Made by a program: the position numbers and the translations under genes. From assembly GCA_963756525.1 (NCBI GenBank), contig CAVWNR010000009.1:248001-312000 (forward strand): a stretch of DNA of 64,000 nt. Direction: 5' to 3'. Under the pieces are notes generated by a model that worked only from the letters and a program-made list of their open reading frames with translations, was not told the origin of the DNA and did not search any database. Below are positions 1-8,139 of this stretch, piece after piece. The stretch's first letter is position 1. Each line of letters starts with the position of its first letter. This DNA comes from CAVWNR01 sp963756525 (GTDB lineage: Bacteria > Actinomycetota > Actinomycetes > Mycobacteriales > Jatrophihabitantaceae).

Positions 1-549
1 GGGCGCATCGACGCCGGTGTCGACGACATGTGGTTCACCAGCGACCTGCTCGACGCGCTGCAGCAGTCCTTCTGCGTGAACCCGGCGCGCATCTACGCGA
101 CCGGCTTCTCAGCCGGCGGAGGGATGATCAAGTACCTGATCTGCACCCTCGCCGGGCGGATCGCCGCCTTCGCCGCCGTCTCCGCCGACCTCTACCAACC
201 TCCCGGCGGATGCCACCCCTCCAGGCCCGTGTCCGTACTGGAGATCCACGGAACCGCCGATCCCATCGTCGCCTACCAGGGATACAGCGCCGCCAACAGC
301 TGGCCCCTGCCGTCGGTCCCTGATTGGCTCGCCGGACTGGCTAGCCAGGACGGCTGCCGCCCCACACCGTCGATCTTCCTGCAGACACCGCCAGTCACCG
401 GACAACGCTGGAGCGGCTGCCGGGACAAGGCACAGATCACGCACTATCGGATCAACGGCGGCGGCCACAGTCCACCAGCCACCATCGACGGCACCAACAC
501 CGACACCGTCATCTGGAACTTCCTCACCGGGCACACCCTCGGCCGATAA
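1..549 (+). CDS. LpqC-like secreted esterase / PHB depolymerase family, 5' end cut off by the window
   Basis: This is the C-terminal part of an alpha/beta-hydrolase esterase of the LpqC / polyhydroxybutyrate-depolymerase / feruloyl-esterase family. The frame is open from base 1, and the residues VDD before the first ATG (position 28) fit this family, so the true start lies upstream. The whole triad is visible: nucleophile in GFSAGGG, acid in HGTADPIV and histidine in GGGHSPP. Three cysteines (in FCVN, LICTL and GGCHP) suit disulfides in an exported enzyme, but the signal peptide is outside the window. Family members hydrolyse ester bonds in polymers or aromatic esters; the substrate cannot be told from this fragment. 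The gene ends about 90 bp before the convergent epimerase gene. Confidence 0.85.
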   Translation, partial: GRIDAGVDDMWFTSDLLDALQQSFCVNPARIYATGFSAGGGMIKYLICTLAGRIAAFAAVSADLYQPPGGCHPSRPVSVLEIHGTADPIVAYQGYSAANSWPLPSVPDWLAGLASQDGCRPTPSIFLQTPPVTGQRWSGCRDKAQITHYRINGGGHSPPATIDGTNTDTVIWNFLTGHTLGR

Positions 550-635
550 CTCGCCCCCCGGCCCGAACACCCCCCGAGGCACCCACCGTCGCGCAAGCCG
601 ATTCGGCTTCCCGGAGTGGGCGATGTCCACCGGGC

Positions 636-2120
636 TCATCGCACCGCATGGGCGCTGTTGGCAGTGTGGTCGCCGCCTCGGCGCCGGCTGGCCGGGCCGG
701 ACGGGGCGCGGGCGAGGCGGCCCAGGACGCTGAGGTGGCAGCCGAGGGCGAGCGCCCACAGCCCGGCCATGATCATGGAGCTGACGTCGTGGCCGTAGTT
801 GAGGAAGCTGGCGCCGTTGAATGCCGCCCCGAAGACGGCCAACGCGGCCAGACCGGCCAGGGCAGGATAGACGCGCGGCCGCAGGCGCAGGGCCATCAGC
901 GCGTTGCCGAGCTCGGCGACGACCAGGGCCAGCCCGAGCGCGGCGTGGGCGGCCAGCCAGCCCGGGCCGTGGGCGAGGACCCAGCCCAGTCCAGCAGCGG
1001 CGCCGGCGAAGTAGTTCTCGGCGCCGGCTCCCGGGTGGTGGGCGGGCGGTGCGGCGTACAGGTTGGCGGCCATGCCCAGCAGGTACTGCACCAGCAGCAG
1101 GCCGCACGCGGTCAGATTGACGGCCGACAGCCGGCCGCCGGCCGCTGCCGTGTCCGGCTGCGTCTTCGGCGCGGAGCTTGCTCGCCCACCCGGATGCGGA
1201 CACAGCTGCTGCAGGGCGGTCCGTGCGGTGCAGAACTGGAACCGATAGCCGAGCTGCTGCAGCCTGACGGGCACGACGGGCTTGCCGCGGACCAGGATGT
1301 CGGTGACCGCGCCGAGCCCCAGCCGTGCGAGTGGGGTGGGCACCGGCAGCCAGGCGCGGCGGCCCAGCGCCGCGCCGAGTGTCTGGGCGAACCGGCGGGT
1401 GCGGAGCGGGTGCGGTGCGGTGAGGTTGATCGGACCGGTGATGGCAGGGGTGTCCAGGGCGAAGCAGATGGCGCTCACTTCGTCGGCCAGGTGGATCCAC
1501 GGCGTGAAACCTCGTCCGGTGCCGATCCATCCGCCCAGGTGTCGACCGAACTGCCGCACTTGCGCGGTGATGCTGGCGGCGCTGAGCACGTAGCCGGTGC
1601 GCAGCAGCACGGTGCGGATGCCGTGGGCTTCGGCGGTGAGCGCTGCCTGCTCGATCGCCAGGCTGTCGGCCGCCCACCAGTCTTGTCCGGTCGGGCAGGA
1701 CTCGTCGATCGGCTCGGCGGTCACTGGGCCGAATCCGTACACCCCGACCGAGGAGGCTGCGATCAGCACTGCCGGCCTGGGCCGCACAGCGGCGAGCGTC
1801 TCGACCAGCCGCGCCAGCGCACCCACGCGCACCCGGGTCTCGGCCTCGATGTCGGCCCGGGTGTGTCGACGGCCGTCGAACAGCGGGCCACCGGCCAGAT
1901 ACACCACCGCGTCTACTGCGCTCAGCGCCTGCTGGCACGCCGGGGACAACCGCTCGGGCTGCCAGGCGAGGTAGCCGACCGCCCCAGGCAGCTGCCCGGC
2001 GGCGCGGGCCGGGTCGCGGCTGAACACCGTCACCGCATCCCGACGCCGGATGAGCTCGAGGCACAGCGGCCGGCCGATCTGCCCGGTCGCGCCGACCACC
2101 ACCACCCGCCGCCCGGTCAC
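636..2120 (-). CDS. TIGR01777-type NAD(P)-dependent epimerase fused to a membrane domain
   Basis: The N-terminal 300 residues form a short-chain-type Rossmann enzyme of the TIGR01777 (YfcH/SulA-like) epimerase family. Residues 6-14 carry the nucleotide-binding motif VVGATGQIG, and the sugar-epimerase-like core ends in the DUF1731-type tail. A C-terminal stretch of about 150 residues, rich in Ala, Leu and Gly, has about four hydrophobic segments and looks like a DoxX-type integral membrane domain, so the enzyme is probably anchored. At 494 residues it is longer than the usual 300. Its ATG overlaps the stop codon of the PadR gene (ATGA), so the two are translationally coupled and PadR probably controls it. 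The substrate is unknown. The opposite strand has long open frames here, but they lack protein-like composition. Confidence 0.85.
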   Translation of the reverse strand: MTGRRVVVVGATGQIGRPLCLELIRRRDAVTVFSRDPARAAGQLPGAVGYLAWQPERLSPACQQALSAVDAVVYLAGGPLFDGRRHTRADIEAETRVRVGALARLVETLAAVRPRPAVLIAASSVGVYGFGPVTAEPIDESCPTGQDWWAADSLAIEQAALTAEAHGIRTVLLRTGYVLSAASITAQVRQFGRHLGGWIGTGRGFTPWIHLADEVSAICFALDTPAITGPINLTAPHPLRTRRFAQTLGAALGRRAWLPVPTPLARLGLGAVTDILVRGKPVVPVRLQQLGYRFQFCTARTALQQLCPHPGGRASSAPKTQPDTAAAGGRLSAVNLTACGLLLVQYLLGMAANLYAAPPAHHPGAGAENYFAGAAAGLGWVLAHGPGWLAAHAALGLALVVAELGNALMALRLRPRVYPALAGLAALAVFGAAFNGASFLNYGHDVSSMIMAGLWALALGCHLSVLGRLARAPSGPASRRRGGDHTANSAHAVR

Positions 2121-2683
2121 GACGTCGCCTCCGCGGGCCCCTCGCCCGGCGCGGACAGCGCACGGTCAAACTCATCGTGCCAGTCCAGCTCGGCCCGCAG
2201 CCGGAACTCACCGCGCCGGAAGGCCCCTACCGCCAGCGCATCCAGATAGCCGTGCGCCTGCAGCCGGGACCGCTCGCTGGCCAGCGCCTCCAGCTGGGCG
2301 GCTACCATGGCCCGCCGCTCGCCCAGCCGCGTCCGCAGCTGCTGGCGGTCCCCACCGGAGGCGAACAGCAGCACCACGGCCACCGGATCGGCCCCGTCGA
2401 ACAGCCGCTGCAGCGCCGCCTCCCCCTGCACCACCAGCTCCAGCCGGCCCTCCTCGGTGATCTCATACACAGTGCGGGCTGGCCGCCGGCCCACCTGCTC
2501 CTCCTTGACCGGACGGATCAACCCGTCCTCGGCCAGGCGGTGCAGCTCCCGATACAGCGCGCCGCCGGTGATGCCGCCCCATGCCTCCACATTGGTCAGC
2601 TCACCGCTTCGACGCAGCTGATGGCCGTGCATCGGCCCACCCTCCGCCAACAACCCTAAGATCATTAAACGGCTTAGGTTCAT
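2117..2683 (-). CDS. PadR-family transcriptional regulator
   Basis: A 188-residue PadR regulator. The N-terminal winged helix shows the family pattern: LMILGLLAEGGPMHGHQLRR, then GGITGGALYRELHRL for the recognition helix and a wing ending in RTVYEITEEG. The C-terminal half, rich in Ala, Arg and Leu, is the usual helical dimerisation region (Vir-like). PadR proteins are mostly ligand-released repressors of neighbouring genes. Here the partner is the epimerase-membrane fusion overlapping it by four bases. A near-perfect palindrome touches the start codon and probably serves autorepression. The start is the first ATG, giving the complete winged helix. Confidence 0.9.
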   Translation of the reverse strand: MNLSRLMILGLLAEGGPMHGHQLRRSGELTNVEAWGGITGGALYRELHRLAEDGLIRPVKEEQVGRRPARTVYEITEEGRLELVVQGEAALQRLFDGADPVAVVLLFASGGDRQQLRTRLGERRAMVAAQLEALASERSRLQAHGYLDALAVGAFRRGEFRLRAELDWHDEFDRALSAPGEGPAEATS

Positions 2684-2697
2684 GCCTACTAGTATGC
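2684..2697. promoter_or_regulatory. Candidate PadR operator
   Basis: GCCTACTAGTATGC is a 14-bp palindrome with two mismatched positions (one symmetric pair) around the perfect core TACTAGTA. It lies directly upstream of the ATG of the minus-strand PadR gene. Short palindromes close to the start are typical PadR autoregulatory sites. Assignment is by position and symmetry only. Confidence 0.45.
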
Positions 2698-2935
2698 GCA
2701 GACCAGTTTATGGACACAAGGCTTCGGCCCCCGTTTCCAAGGTGGGACGGCGCGCAAGCGAACCGGCCGCAGGCGAACCGCTTACGGGCACTGACCTGAC
2801 GCAGGAAGCGACCAGATTCGCTCCGTTGTTACTACCGGAACCCCTGACCGCCTGACCAGCCCAGCAAGATCAACAAAAACACCCAGTTTGGTTCCGCTGC
2901 TGATACCACCTGGCCCGGTGCGCGCGGGTCGGGGG

Positions 2936-3388
2936 TCAGCTCACGATAGGCGCAGCGAGCGCTTCCTCGACGCCGTGTGCCGCCAAGACCTTCATCGACT
3001 CGGCCACGACCTGGGAGTCCTCGTTGGCGTCGATGTCGACGATCTTTCCCCAGCGCATCCGCACGATGTGCACGCCGTGGTTCTCGTACGGGGAGCCGTC
3101 TGGCAGCGTCTGCTCGCCGGTCCAGCGGATGATGATGATGGTGTTGTGCGGCAGGCCCTTCACCCAGACATCTCGTACGGTGAGCTTCAAACTCGGCCCG
3201 AGCCGGCCCAGCCGCTGGAACCAGCGGCGTAGCGTCTCCTTGTCGTGCCGTTCGCCGCCCAGCGGGTGGTTGCCGCCGAACCGGTGGTGAATGTTGGGGG
3301 CACAGTCCTTGAGGAGCGTCTCGTAATCGTGGTCGTTGACACGTTCGAAGTTGCGGGTGGCGATGCGCTTGACGATGGCGTGATACAT
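2936..3388 (-). CDS. SnoaL-like / NTF2-fold protein
   Basis: A 150-residue NTF2-like protein of the SnoaL type. The start at 3388 is chosen because a strong ribosome site (GGAGAGGAAG) precedes this ATG by a few bases; the frame is open upstream but that part does not resemble protein. The pattern RNFERVNDHDYETLLKDCAP, the HRFGGNHPLGGERHDKE loop, and strands with RWTGEQTLPDGSPY and HIVRMRWGKIVDID are typical of this fold, where a pocket binds a small hydrophobic ligand. Functions in the family range from isomerase and cyclase to ligand binding, so no reaction is assigned. It stands alone. Confidence 0.8.
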   Translation of the reverse strand: MYHAIVKRIATRNFERVNDHDYETLLKDCAPNIHHRFGGNHPLGGERHDKETLRRWFQRLGRLGPSLKLTVRDVWVKGLPHNTIIIIRWTGEQTLPDGSPYENHGVHIVRMRWGKIVDIDANEDSQVVAESMKVLAAHGVEEALAAPIVS

Positions 3389-3970
3389 CGATCTTCCTCT
3401 CCGGTTCGCTACTTGGGGGGGCCTGGTCCAGCCTGGATGCGCCGCGTTGAGGTTGTGGACGGGTCGTAACGCGCCGATGCCCTTCTGTGCGAGGCGGATC
3501 TGAGTCGCTGATCTCCATCCCGTGGGGACGGACCGGGCATCCGCTAGATGCGAGTTTGTCATGTCTGGGCGGCGCTGAGCGCGGTTTTCGACGACCCGAA
3601 CTGGTGGCATGCGCAGGGCTGGCGCCGGTTGCGGCGTTGGCCCGCCGGTGCCGGCTGCACGCGTTGATCGGCTCGCTGCTCAGGTTCACGGCGAAGACCG
3701 GGGGTGAACCCGGCGGGGAAGGTCGCTGGCCTGGTCGCCGGGATGGCCGGTCCGTGCGCGTTCGTCAGGGCGACGCAGAACATCAACACGCCAGAGGCCG
3801 GATAGCAGGCCGTGAGGCTCCGTTCGGCTCTCGCACCGCAAGCACACCCTGGTGGCGACCGAAAGCACCGGGTCCGGCCGCGGGCATGCCTCGCGAGCCG
3901 GCGGACGTGCTGCGCCCGATCGTCGGCGCGGGCCGTGACCCGCGCGCCGGCACGGCTAGAGTGCGGGCTC
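3389..3970. other. Stretch without a recognisable gene
   Basis: Open frames exist on both strands, but their arginine- and proline-rich translations have no recognisable domain and no good ribosome site. It probably holds the promoter of the NTF2-fold gene and otherwise nothing I can name. Confidence 0.4.
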
Positions 3971-4192
3971 ATGGCCGAGGTTGTGCTGCGGGTCCGGCTG
4001 ACCGGTGGTGATCACATTGACGTGGTGTACGAGGGGCCCGAGGTGCAGCCGGACGCGGTTGTTGAGCAGGTCATCGCGGTGCTGGGCCAAGACAGCGGAG
4101 TGCTTCGCACCCGCCACGGCGACCGGCTTGTCGTGCTGTACGGGCGCGGTGTAGCCGCAGTGGAGATCGCGCCGCGCGGAGCGGTGCTCTGA
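3971..4192 (+). CDS. Small conserved-type hypothetical protein
   Basis: A 73-residue acidic protein beginning MAEVVLRVRLTGGDHIDVVY. It has alternating beta-strand patterns (VVLRVRLTG, HIDVVYEG, RLVVLYGRGVAAVEI) and one short helix (AVVEQVIAVLGQ), suggesting a compact alpha/beta fold. The start at 3971 is where protein-like composition begins; the frame extends upstream to 3812 without it. The ribosome site is weak. I do not recognise a family. No operon partner. Confidence 0.55.
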   Translation: MAEVVLRVRLTGGDHIDVVYEGPEVQPDAVVEQVIAVLGQDSGVLRTRHGDRLVVLYGRGVAAVEIAPRGAVL

Positions 4193-4840
4193 CCGGCCAC
4201 CGCCGCGCTGCTACAACTCCTGCCGGTCCCGAACACAAGACGCGAGTACATCAGTTCAAAGAACCCGCCGGCGCGGCCCGCGGGAGAGATGGCCGTCGGC
4301 GGCGGCCACGGCGATCACGCATTGCGGCTGCGCGATCGTCCCCGCGGTGTCGCCGAGGATGCGGACCTGCGCGGCACGCAGCCCGATCATTAGTCACCGC
4401 GCTGAGGGCTGAGCCTGCGCGCGCCCGATCTTGCCATGGGCGGCCGTGTGGGACGCGCGATCATCGGCGTCCGCGGGCGGGTCTCTCAATCTCCATAAGT
4501 TGATCGCCGAAGTCGCGAGCAGTGAGCGATCTTCACTTAGACGGCACCGCGTCCAATCTGCCTGGTGTCAATGTTCACGACCACGCCGCTCTTGGTAAGC
4601 ATCGGCGGCGGCAGCCCGAGCAGCCCCGGCCACTGACAGTGATGGGCGAGTGAGTGCCGACCTGACCGGAGGCGGTCGTCCAGGGTCGTCACTGCGCCCA
4701 ATAGCGACGCGAGCGCCGGCACGGTACAACCGCCGCATCGACGACTCTGAGTTCGTCGCCCGGGTCCGCCGGCACACGCCATCGAGCATGGTTCCGCTGG
4801 TAGCGCAGCTCGGCGCTCACTACGCCGACCCGTCCCGGTA
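4193..4840. other. Stretch without a recognisable gene
   Basis: No frame here looks coding on either strand. It directly precedes a decayed transposase and may contain its lost 5' part or the flank of the element. Confidence 0.35.
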
Positions 4841-4844
4841 GCAC

Positions 4845-5165
4845 AAGGGAGTGCCGCCGTGGGTCCCGGCCGCGGCCACCGCCGACCGCGGCGACGGCGA
4901 AGCCAGCACCGACGTCGCGCTGTCCGATCTCGGCGTCAAACACGTCGTCATGCCCGGCAAGGGCAAGCCATCCGCCGCCCGGTGAGCGGTCGAGCACGGC
5001 CGCGGCTTCGCCGGCTGGTCAAGTGGCGCACCGGCAGCCAGGGCCGCATCTGCTACCTCAAACACCGCTACGGCTGGGACCGCAGCCTGTTAGACGGGCT
5101 GGCCGCAGCGAGCACCTGATGCGGGTTCGGCGTGCTCGCCACAACACCGCCAAGATCGCCGCACT
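4845..5165 (+). pseudogene. C-terminal remnant of a DDE transposase
   Basis: Pieces of a transposase C-terminus appear in successive frames. One carries VALSDLGVKHVVMPGKGKPS and stops at about 4985. The next carries RRLVKWRTGSQGRICYLKH followed by YGWDRSLLDG. After AAAST the expected Trp codon is TGA, and the tail (GFGVLAHNTAKIAALAQ) needs another frame change. The KWRTG, GRI-YLK and YGWDR pattern is what I associate with ISNCY/IS1182-type transposases; the exact family is uncertain. No 5' half is found, so this is a decayed fragment. Confidence 0.7.
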
Positions 5166-5282
5166 GGCCCAGGCCGCCGCGGCGCCTAGCCCCGCCGCCA
5201 CCGCAGCACCGCCCATCGCCCAGCTGGCCGTGCGGATGCAGCGACCGGCGGGCCGACCCGGCGGTCAGCACCCGCCGGTCCG

Positions 5283-5429
5283 TCAAGAAGACTGTCCCGT
5301 GCAGCGCACCACTTCGCTTGCGGTGTTGAGCTCGAACATCCGCTGTGCGGCGCGATTGCACTCGCCGAGACGGCGGGTGATACGGCTGCCGATTCGTGCG
5401 AAACGACGGGTAGCTGGTTGCTGGTTCAT
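5283..5429 (-). CDS. Small hypothetical protein
   Basis: A 48-residue basic frame starting MNQQPATRRFARIGSRI. Its ATG at 5429 has a plausible ribosome site (AAAGGAAC) eight bases upstream. It contains a basic amphipathic stretch, a RAAQRMFEL segment, two cysteines and an early stop. It may be the N-terminus of a longer gene, since both sides carry transposon remains. No family recognised. Confidence 0.35.
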   Translation of the reverse strand: MNQQPATRRFARIGSRITRRLGECNRAAQRMFELNTASEVVRCTGQSS

Positions 5430-5699
5430 GACTGAGTTCCTTTCAGCGCGGTCTGCCTCGTGCCGCCGGATTGCGGTTTGCGGCTGCCGGTCGGTCCGGC
5501 CAGTTCAGACTTCCGCCCGGCCTGCACTCGCACTGTCAACCAGCAGGCCCCTACACCGGACCGCTGTGCTGTCATCCGATCGGTCGACGAAGCTGTCGAC
5601 GACCTGTCGTTCCCCGCGCGTGAGTCGCAGGCGGCGTTCAACTACCAGGGTGAACGTTGCGGACGGCCGCATCTGGCCTAGACGGTATGACGTGACCCG

Positions 5700-5979
5700 T
5701 TGAGTGGGGTCGCGTCTGGAGGTGGTGAGCCCTTCCTCGCCGGTAATGGTGGCCCGCCGCTCGTCGGCGTCCAGGTCGTTCCTCCTCGCCCGCAAAGAGC
5801 GCGGGCTGCGGGGGCTCCACCTGGACCCCTCCCACTCGGTGGGCCAGATCGGCAGCTACGAGGAAGGGCGAGTTCTGCTCGGTCGACGTTGCTGGCCGAG
5901 GCCTCCCGCGCGCACATTCGTGGGTTGCCGGGCAGGAGTGGCCTGCTCGGCCTATCCGACACTGCGTGGGGAGGCCCCG
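5700..5979 (+). ncRNA. Candidate bridge-RNA region in the 5' end of an IS110-type element
   Basis: The 280 bases before the IS110 transposase lack convincing protein character but contain strong hairpins. GCCCGC at 5788-5793 pairs perfectly with GCGGGC at 5801-5806. CTGG at 5821-5824 pairs with CCAG at 5844-5847 and encloses a second stem, CCCAC/GTGGG (5831-5835 with 5839-5843), leaving a one-sided six-base internal loop. IS110-group elements are known to encode a structured bridge RNA in the noncoding end upstream of the transposase, with internal loops that pair with target and donor DNA. The location and structure fit that; guide loops were not matched to the flanks. The exact ends are unknown. 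Confidence 0.4.
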
Positions 5980-7059
5980 GTGGAACGTGAGCGTACGAGT
6001 GTGGGTCTGGATGTGCATGCCCGCTCGGTCGTGGCGGCCGCGATCGACGGCGTGACCGGTGAACTGACCAGGGCGCGGCTGACGCCGGCGCACGAGGAGA
6101 TCAGGAGGTGGATCGGAGAGCTGGCCGGTCCGGTGGCGGTGGCTTACGAGGCCGGCCCGACCGGGTTCGGGCTATACCGTGCGCTGACCGCAGCTGGAGT
6201 GCCGTGCCTGGTGGCGGCACCATCAAAGCTGCAACGCCCGTCGGGTGATCGCGTCAAGACCGACGCGAAAGACGCGCTGCACCTCGCGCGTCTAGTGCGT
6301 CTGGGCGAGATCACGCCGGTCGCCGTTCCCACCGTGGAGCAGGAGGCCGCACGCGACCTCGTCCGCGCCCGCGAGGATTGCCGCGGCGACCTCACGCGGG
6401 CCCGGCACCGGCTGTCCAAACTGTTGCTACGCCAAGGCGTCGTCTACTCCGACGGCAACGCCTGGACCCAGCAGCACGACGCGTGGCTGCGCCGGCAGCG
6501 GTTCGCCGGCACCGCCACCACCCTGGCGTTCGAGTCTGGCTACGACGCGGTGCTGGCCATCAAGGCTCGCCGTGACCGTCTCGACGCGGCGCTCGGCGCG
6601 ATGGCCGCCGACAGCGAGTTCACCGCGCTCGTGCGTCGGCTGGCCTGCCTGCGCGGCATCTCCACGCTGACGGCGTTCGCGCTGGCGGTCGAGATCGGTG
6701 ACTGGAGCCGCTTCACCGGCAACACCATCGGCTCGTTCGTCGGTCTGGTGCCTACCGAATACTCTTCCGGCGCGTCACGGGCGCAGGGCTCGATCACCAA
6801 GGCCGGCAATACTCACGCCCGCCGCCTACTCGTCGAAGCCGGCTGGCACCACCGAAGCCCGTACCGGCAGAGCAAGACGATGCGTGACCGGTGGGAACTG
6901 TCCACCCCCGCGGCACGAGCGCGTGGCGATGCCGGTAACCGGCGCCTGCACGAACGCTGGGTCGGGTTCAACCTCCGCAAGAAGCGACCCGTCATCGCGA
7001 ACGTCGCGATCGCCCGCGAACTCGCCGGGTGGTGCTGGTCGCTGGCCACACTCGAATAA
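5980..7059 (+). CDS. IS110-family transposase (DEDD-Ser recombinase)
   Basis: A 359-residue IS110-family transposase, apparently intact. The N-terminal RuvC-like domain has GLDVHARSVVAAAID (first Asp), AYEAGPTGFGLYR (Glu) and KTDAKDALHLARL (two Asp), the DEDD set. The C-terminal domain has LRGISTLTAFALAVEIGDW, then GLVPTEYSSGASRAQGSI and TKAGNTHARRLLVEAGW, the family segment that supplies the catalytic serine. The GTG at 5980 with GGAGG just upstream gives the usual 350-400-residue protein; the frame is open further upstream but overlaps structured DNA. Members insert in an RNA-guided way without terminal inverted repeats. The only complete transposase gene in the first 20 kb. Confidence 0.92.
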   Translation: MERERTSVGLDVHARSVVAAAIDGVTGELTRARLTPAHEEIRRWIGELAGPVAVAYEAGPTGFGLYRALTAAGVPCLVAAPSKLQRPSGDRVKTDAKDALHLARLVRLGEITPVAVPTVEQEAARDLVRAREDCRGDLTRARHRLSKLLLRQGVVYSDGNAWTQQHDAWLRRQRFAGTATTLAFESGYDAVLAIKARRDRLDAALGAMAADSEFTALVRRLACLRGISTLTAFALAVEIGDWSRFTGNTIGSFVGLVPTEYSSGASRAQGSITKAGNTHARRLLVEAGWHHRSPYRQSKTMRDRWELSTPAARARGDAGNRRLHERWVGFNLRKKRPVIANVAIARELAGWCWSLATLE

Positions 7060-7289
7060 CCGAACACCGACTTCGTCGCGCTGTCACCGGTGCCGAGCAG
7101 CGCGTGGAGCGACCCGCGAACCAACTATGAGCAACCGACCCGCGGTCCGCGGTCGGCGACGCTCGCCTTTAGACCCGCGGTGAAGCTCCGTGCCGAACAC
7201 CGTCCTGCGGTAGCCAACCCGCGCATATCAGTCTGACCGCGCGTCGCCAACGACACGCTCCAGCACCAAACCGACACACGCGACGAACC

Positions 7290-7327
7290 GAGGCGCCCGC
7301 GCCGGACAAATTCAGCGCGGGCGCCTC
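7290..7327. terminator. Strong hairpin downstream of the IS110 transposase
   Basis: GAGGCGCCCGCGC (7290-7302) is perfectly complementary to GCGCGGGCGCCTC (7315-7327) with a 12-base loop. There is no U tract, as is common for high-GC terminators. It lies 230 bases after the transposase stop and could end its transcript or mark the right end of the element. Confidence 0.55.
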
Positions 7328-7440
7328 ACCATGCCTCTTGACAAGAAGCCCTTACATATCAGTTGGGCGCAGCCCGGTGTCGTACTCGGCGCCGAGCTGC
7401 TGGCCGGCACCGACGCCCCGCGCGTGCTTACCGGATCCGC

Positions 7441-7998
7441 CGCGTTGAGGTAACTGCCGGCGGCGTCCGATCACAGCGGTGAGCGGGCGGGTCGGCGGGG
7501 TGGTGGGGCGTCTGGCAGTGGTTCCTCCCGCCGGAGTGTGGCTGGGCTTGCCGGTCGGCCGTCGTTGAGCGGGCCACCGGCAGGCGCGCGCACCGTCTGC
7601 CCGGGTTAGCAGCTGCCGGCAAGCGGACGCTCTTGGCGGTTACCGGTCGCAGGCCGCCCCGTCCAGGATGATGCTCACGGGAAGGACGCTGTTCGGCGAG
7701 GACCGTGCCTTCTACCGAGGACGGTGCTGTCCAGCGAGTACTGGGCCGTGCCTAGCAACGGCCACTGGGGGATAGCCGCGAGGCTCGACAGCCGGCGGCT
7801 CAAGCACTGTCAACGGCGTGCCGGGGTGGCACAGGGCAGCCACGGTGAAGCGGTCGCAGACGCCTCACGATCACCGTCTGGAAGGCTGGTCGACCTCGCG
7901 CGCGGCTGCGCAGAGTCCCGGCGGTGATCGTGGGCGGTTCACGCCGGCCAGGAAATGCCGGGCCGTCGCCGCAGAGCACGTGGCGTGACGACGACGTT
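7441..7998 (+). repeat. Dispersed repeat R1 (inverted partner at 32071-32590)
   Basis: About 560 bp that match the reverse complement of 32071-32590 with many substitutions and small indels. The best block (about 7922-7998, ending in the bases GGCGTGACGACGACGTT) is nearly identical; a second strong block surrounds TCTGGCAGTGGTTCCTCCCG. Neither copy has a continuous reading frame in common, so this looks like a noncoding or fully decayed mobile unit. In the partner copy it abuts a truncated membrane-protein gene. Confidence 0.7.
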
Positions 7999-8139
7999 AG
8001 CGCCGCGGTACGTGCTCGGTATCGGCAGTGGGAGGCGTTGGTCGTCTCCCGCGACTGTGAGCCGGCAGGAGGGCTATCGAGTTTTGATCTGTCGGATCAG
8101 GATCATGACGTCGGGGCGTCGGCCGGTTAAAGTGCCGCT

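Noticed and set aside
109..2211. A 700-codon minus-strand frame across the first 2.2 kb
   Set aside because: It is the shadow of the esterase (other strand) and the epimerase (other frame). Its product is almost only Arg, Pro, Ala and Gly without domains.
648..2249. A 533-codon plus-strand frame antisense to the epimerase
   Set aside because: High-GC antisense frame with random composition. The minus strand has clear Rossmann and membrane motifs.
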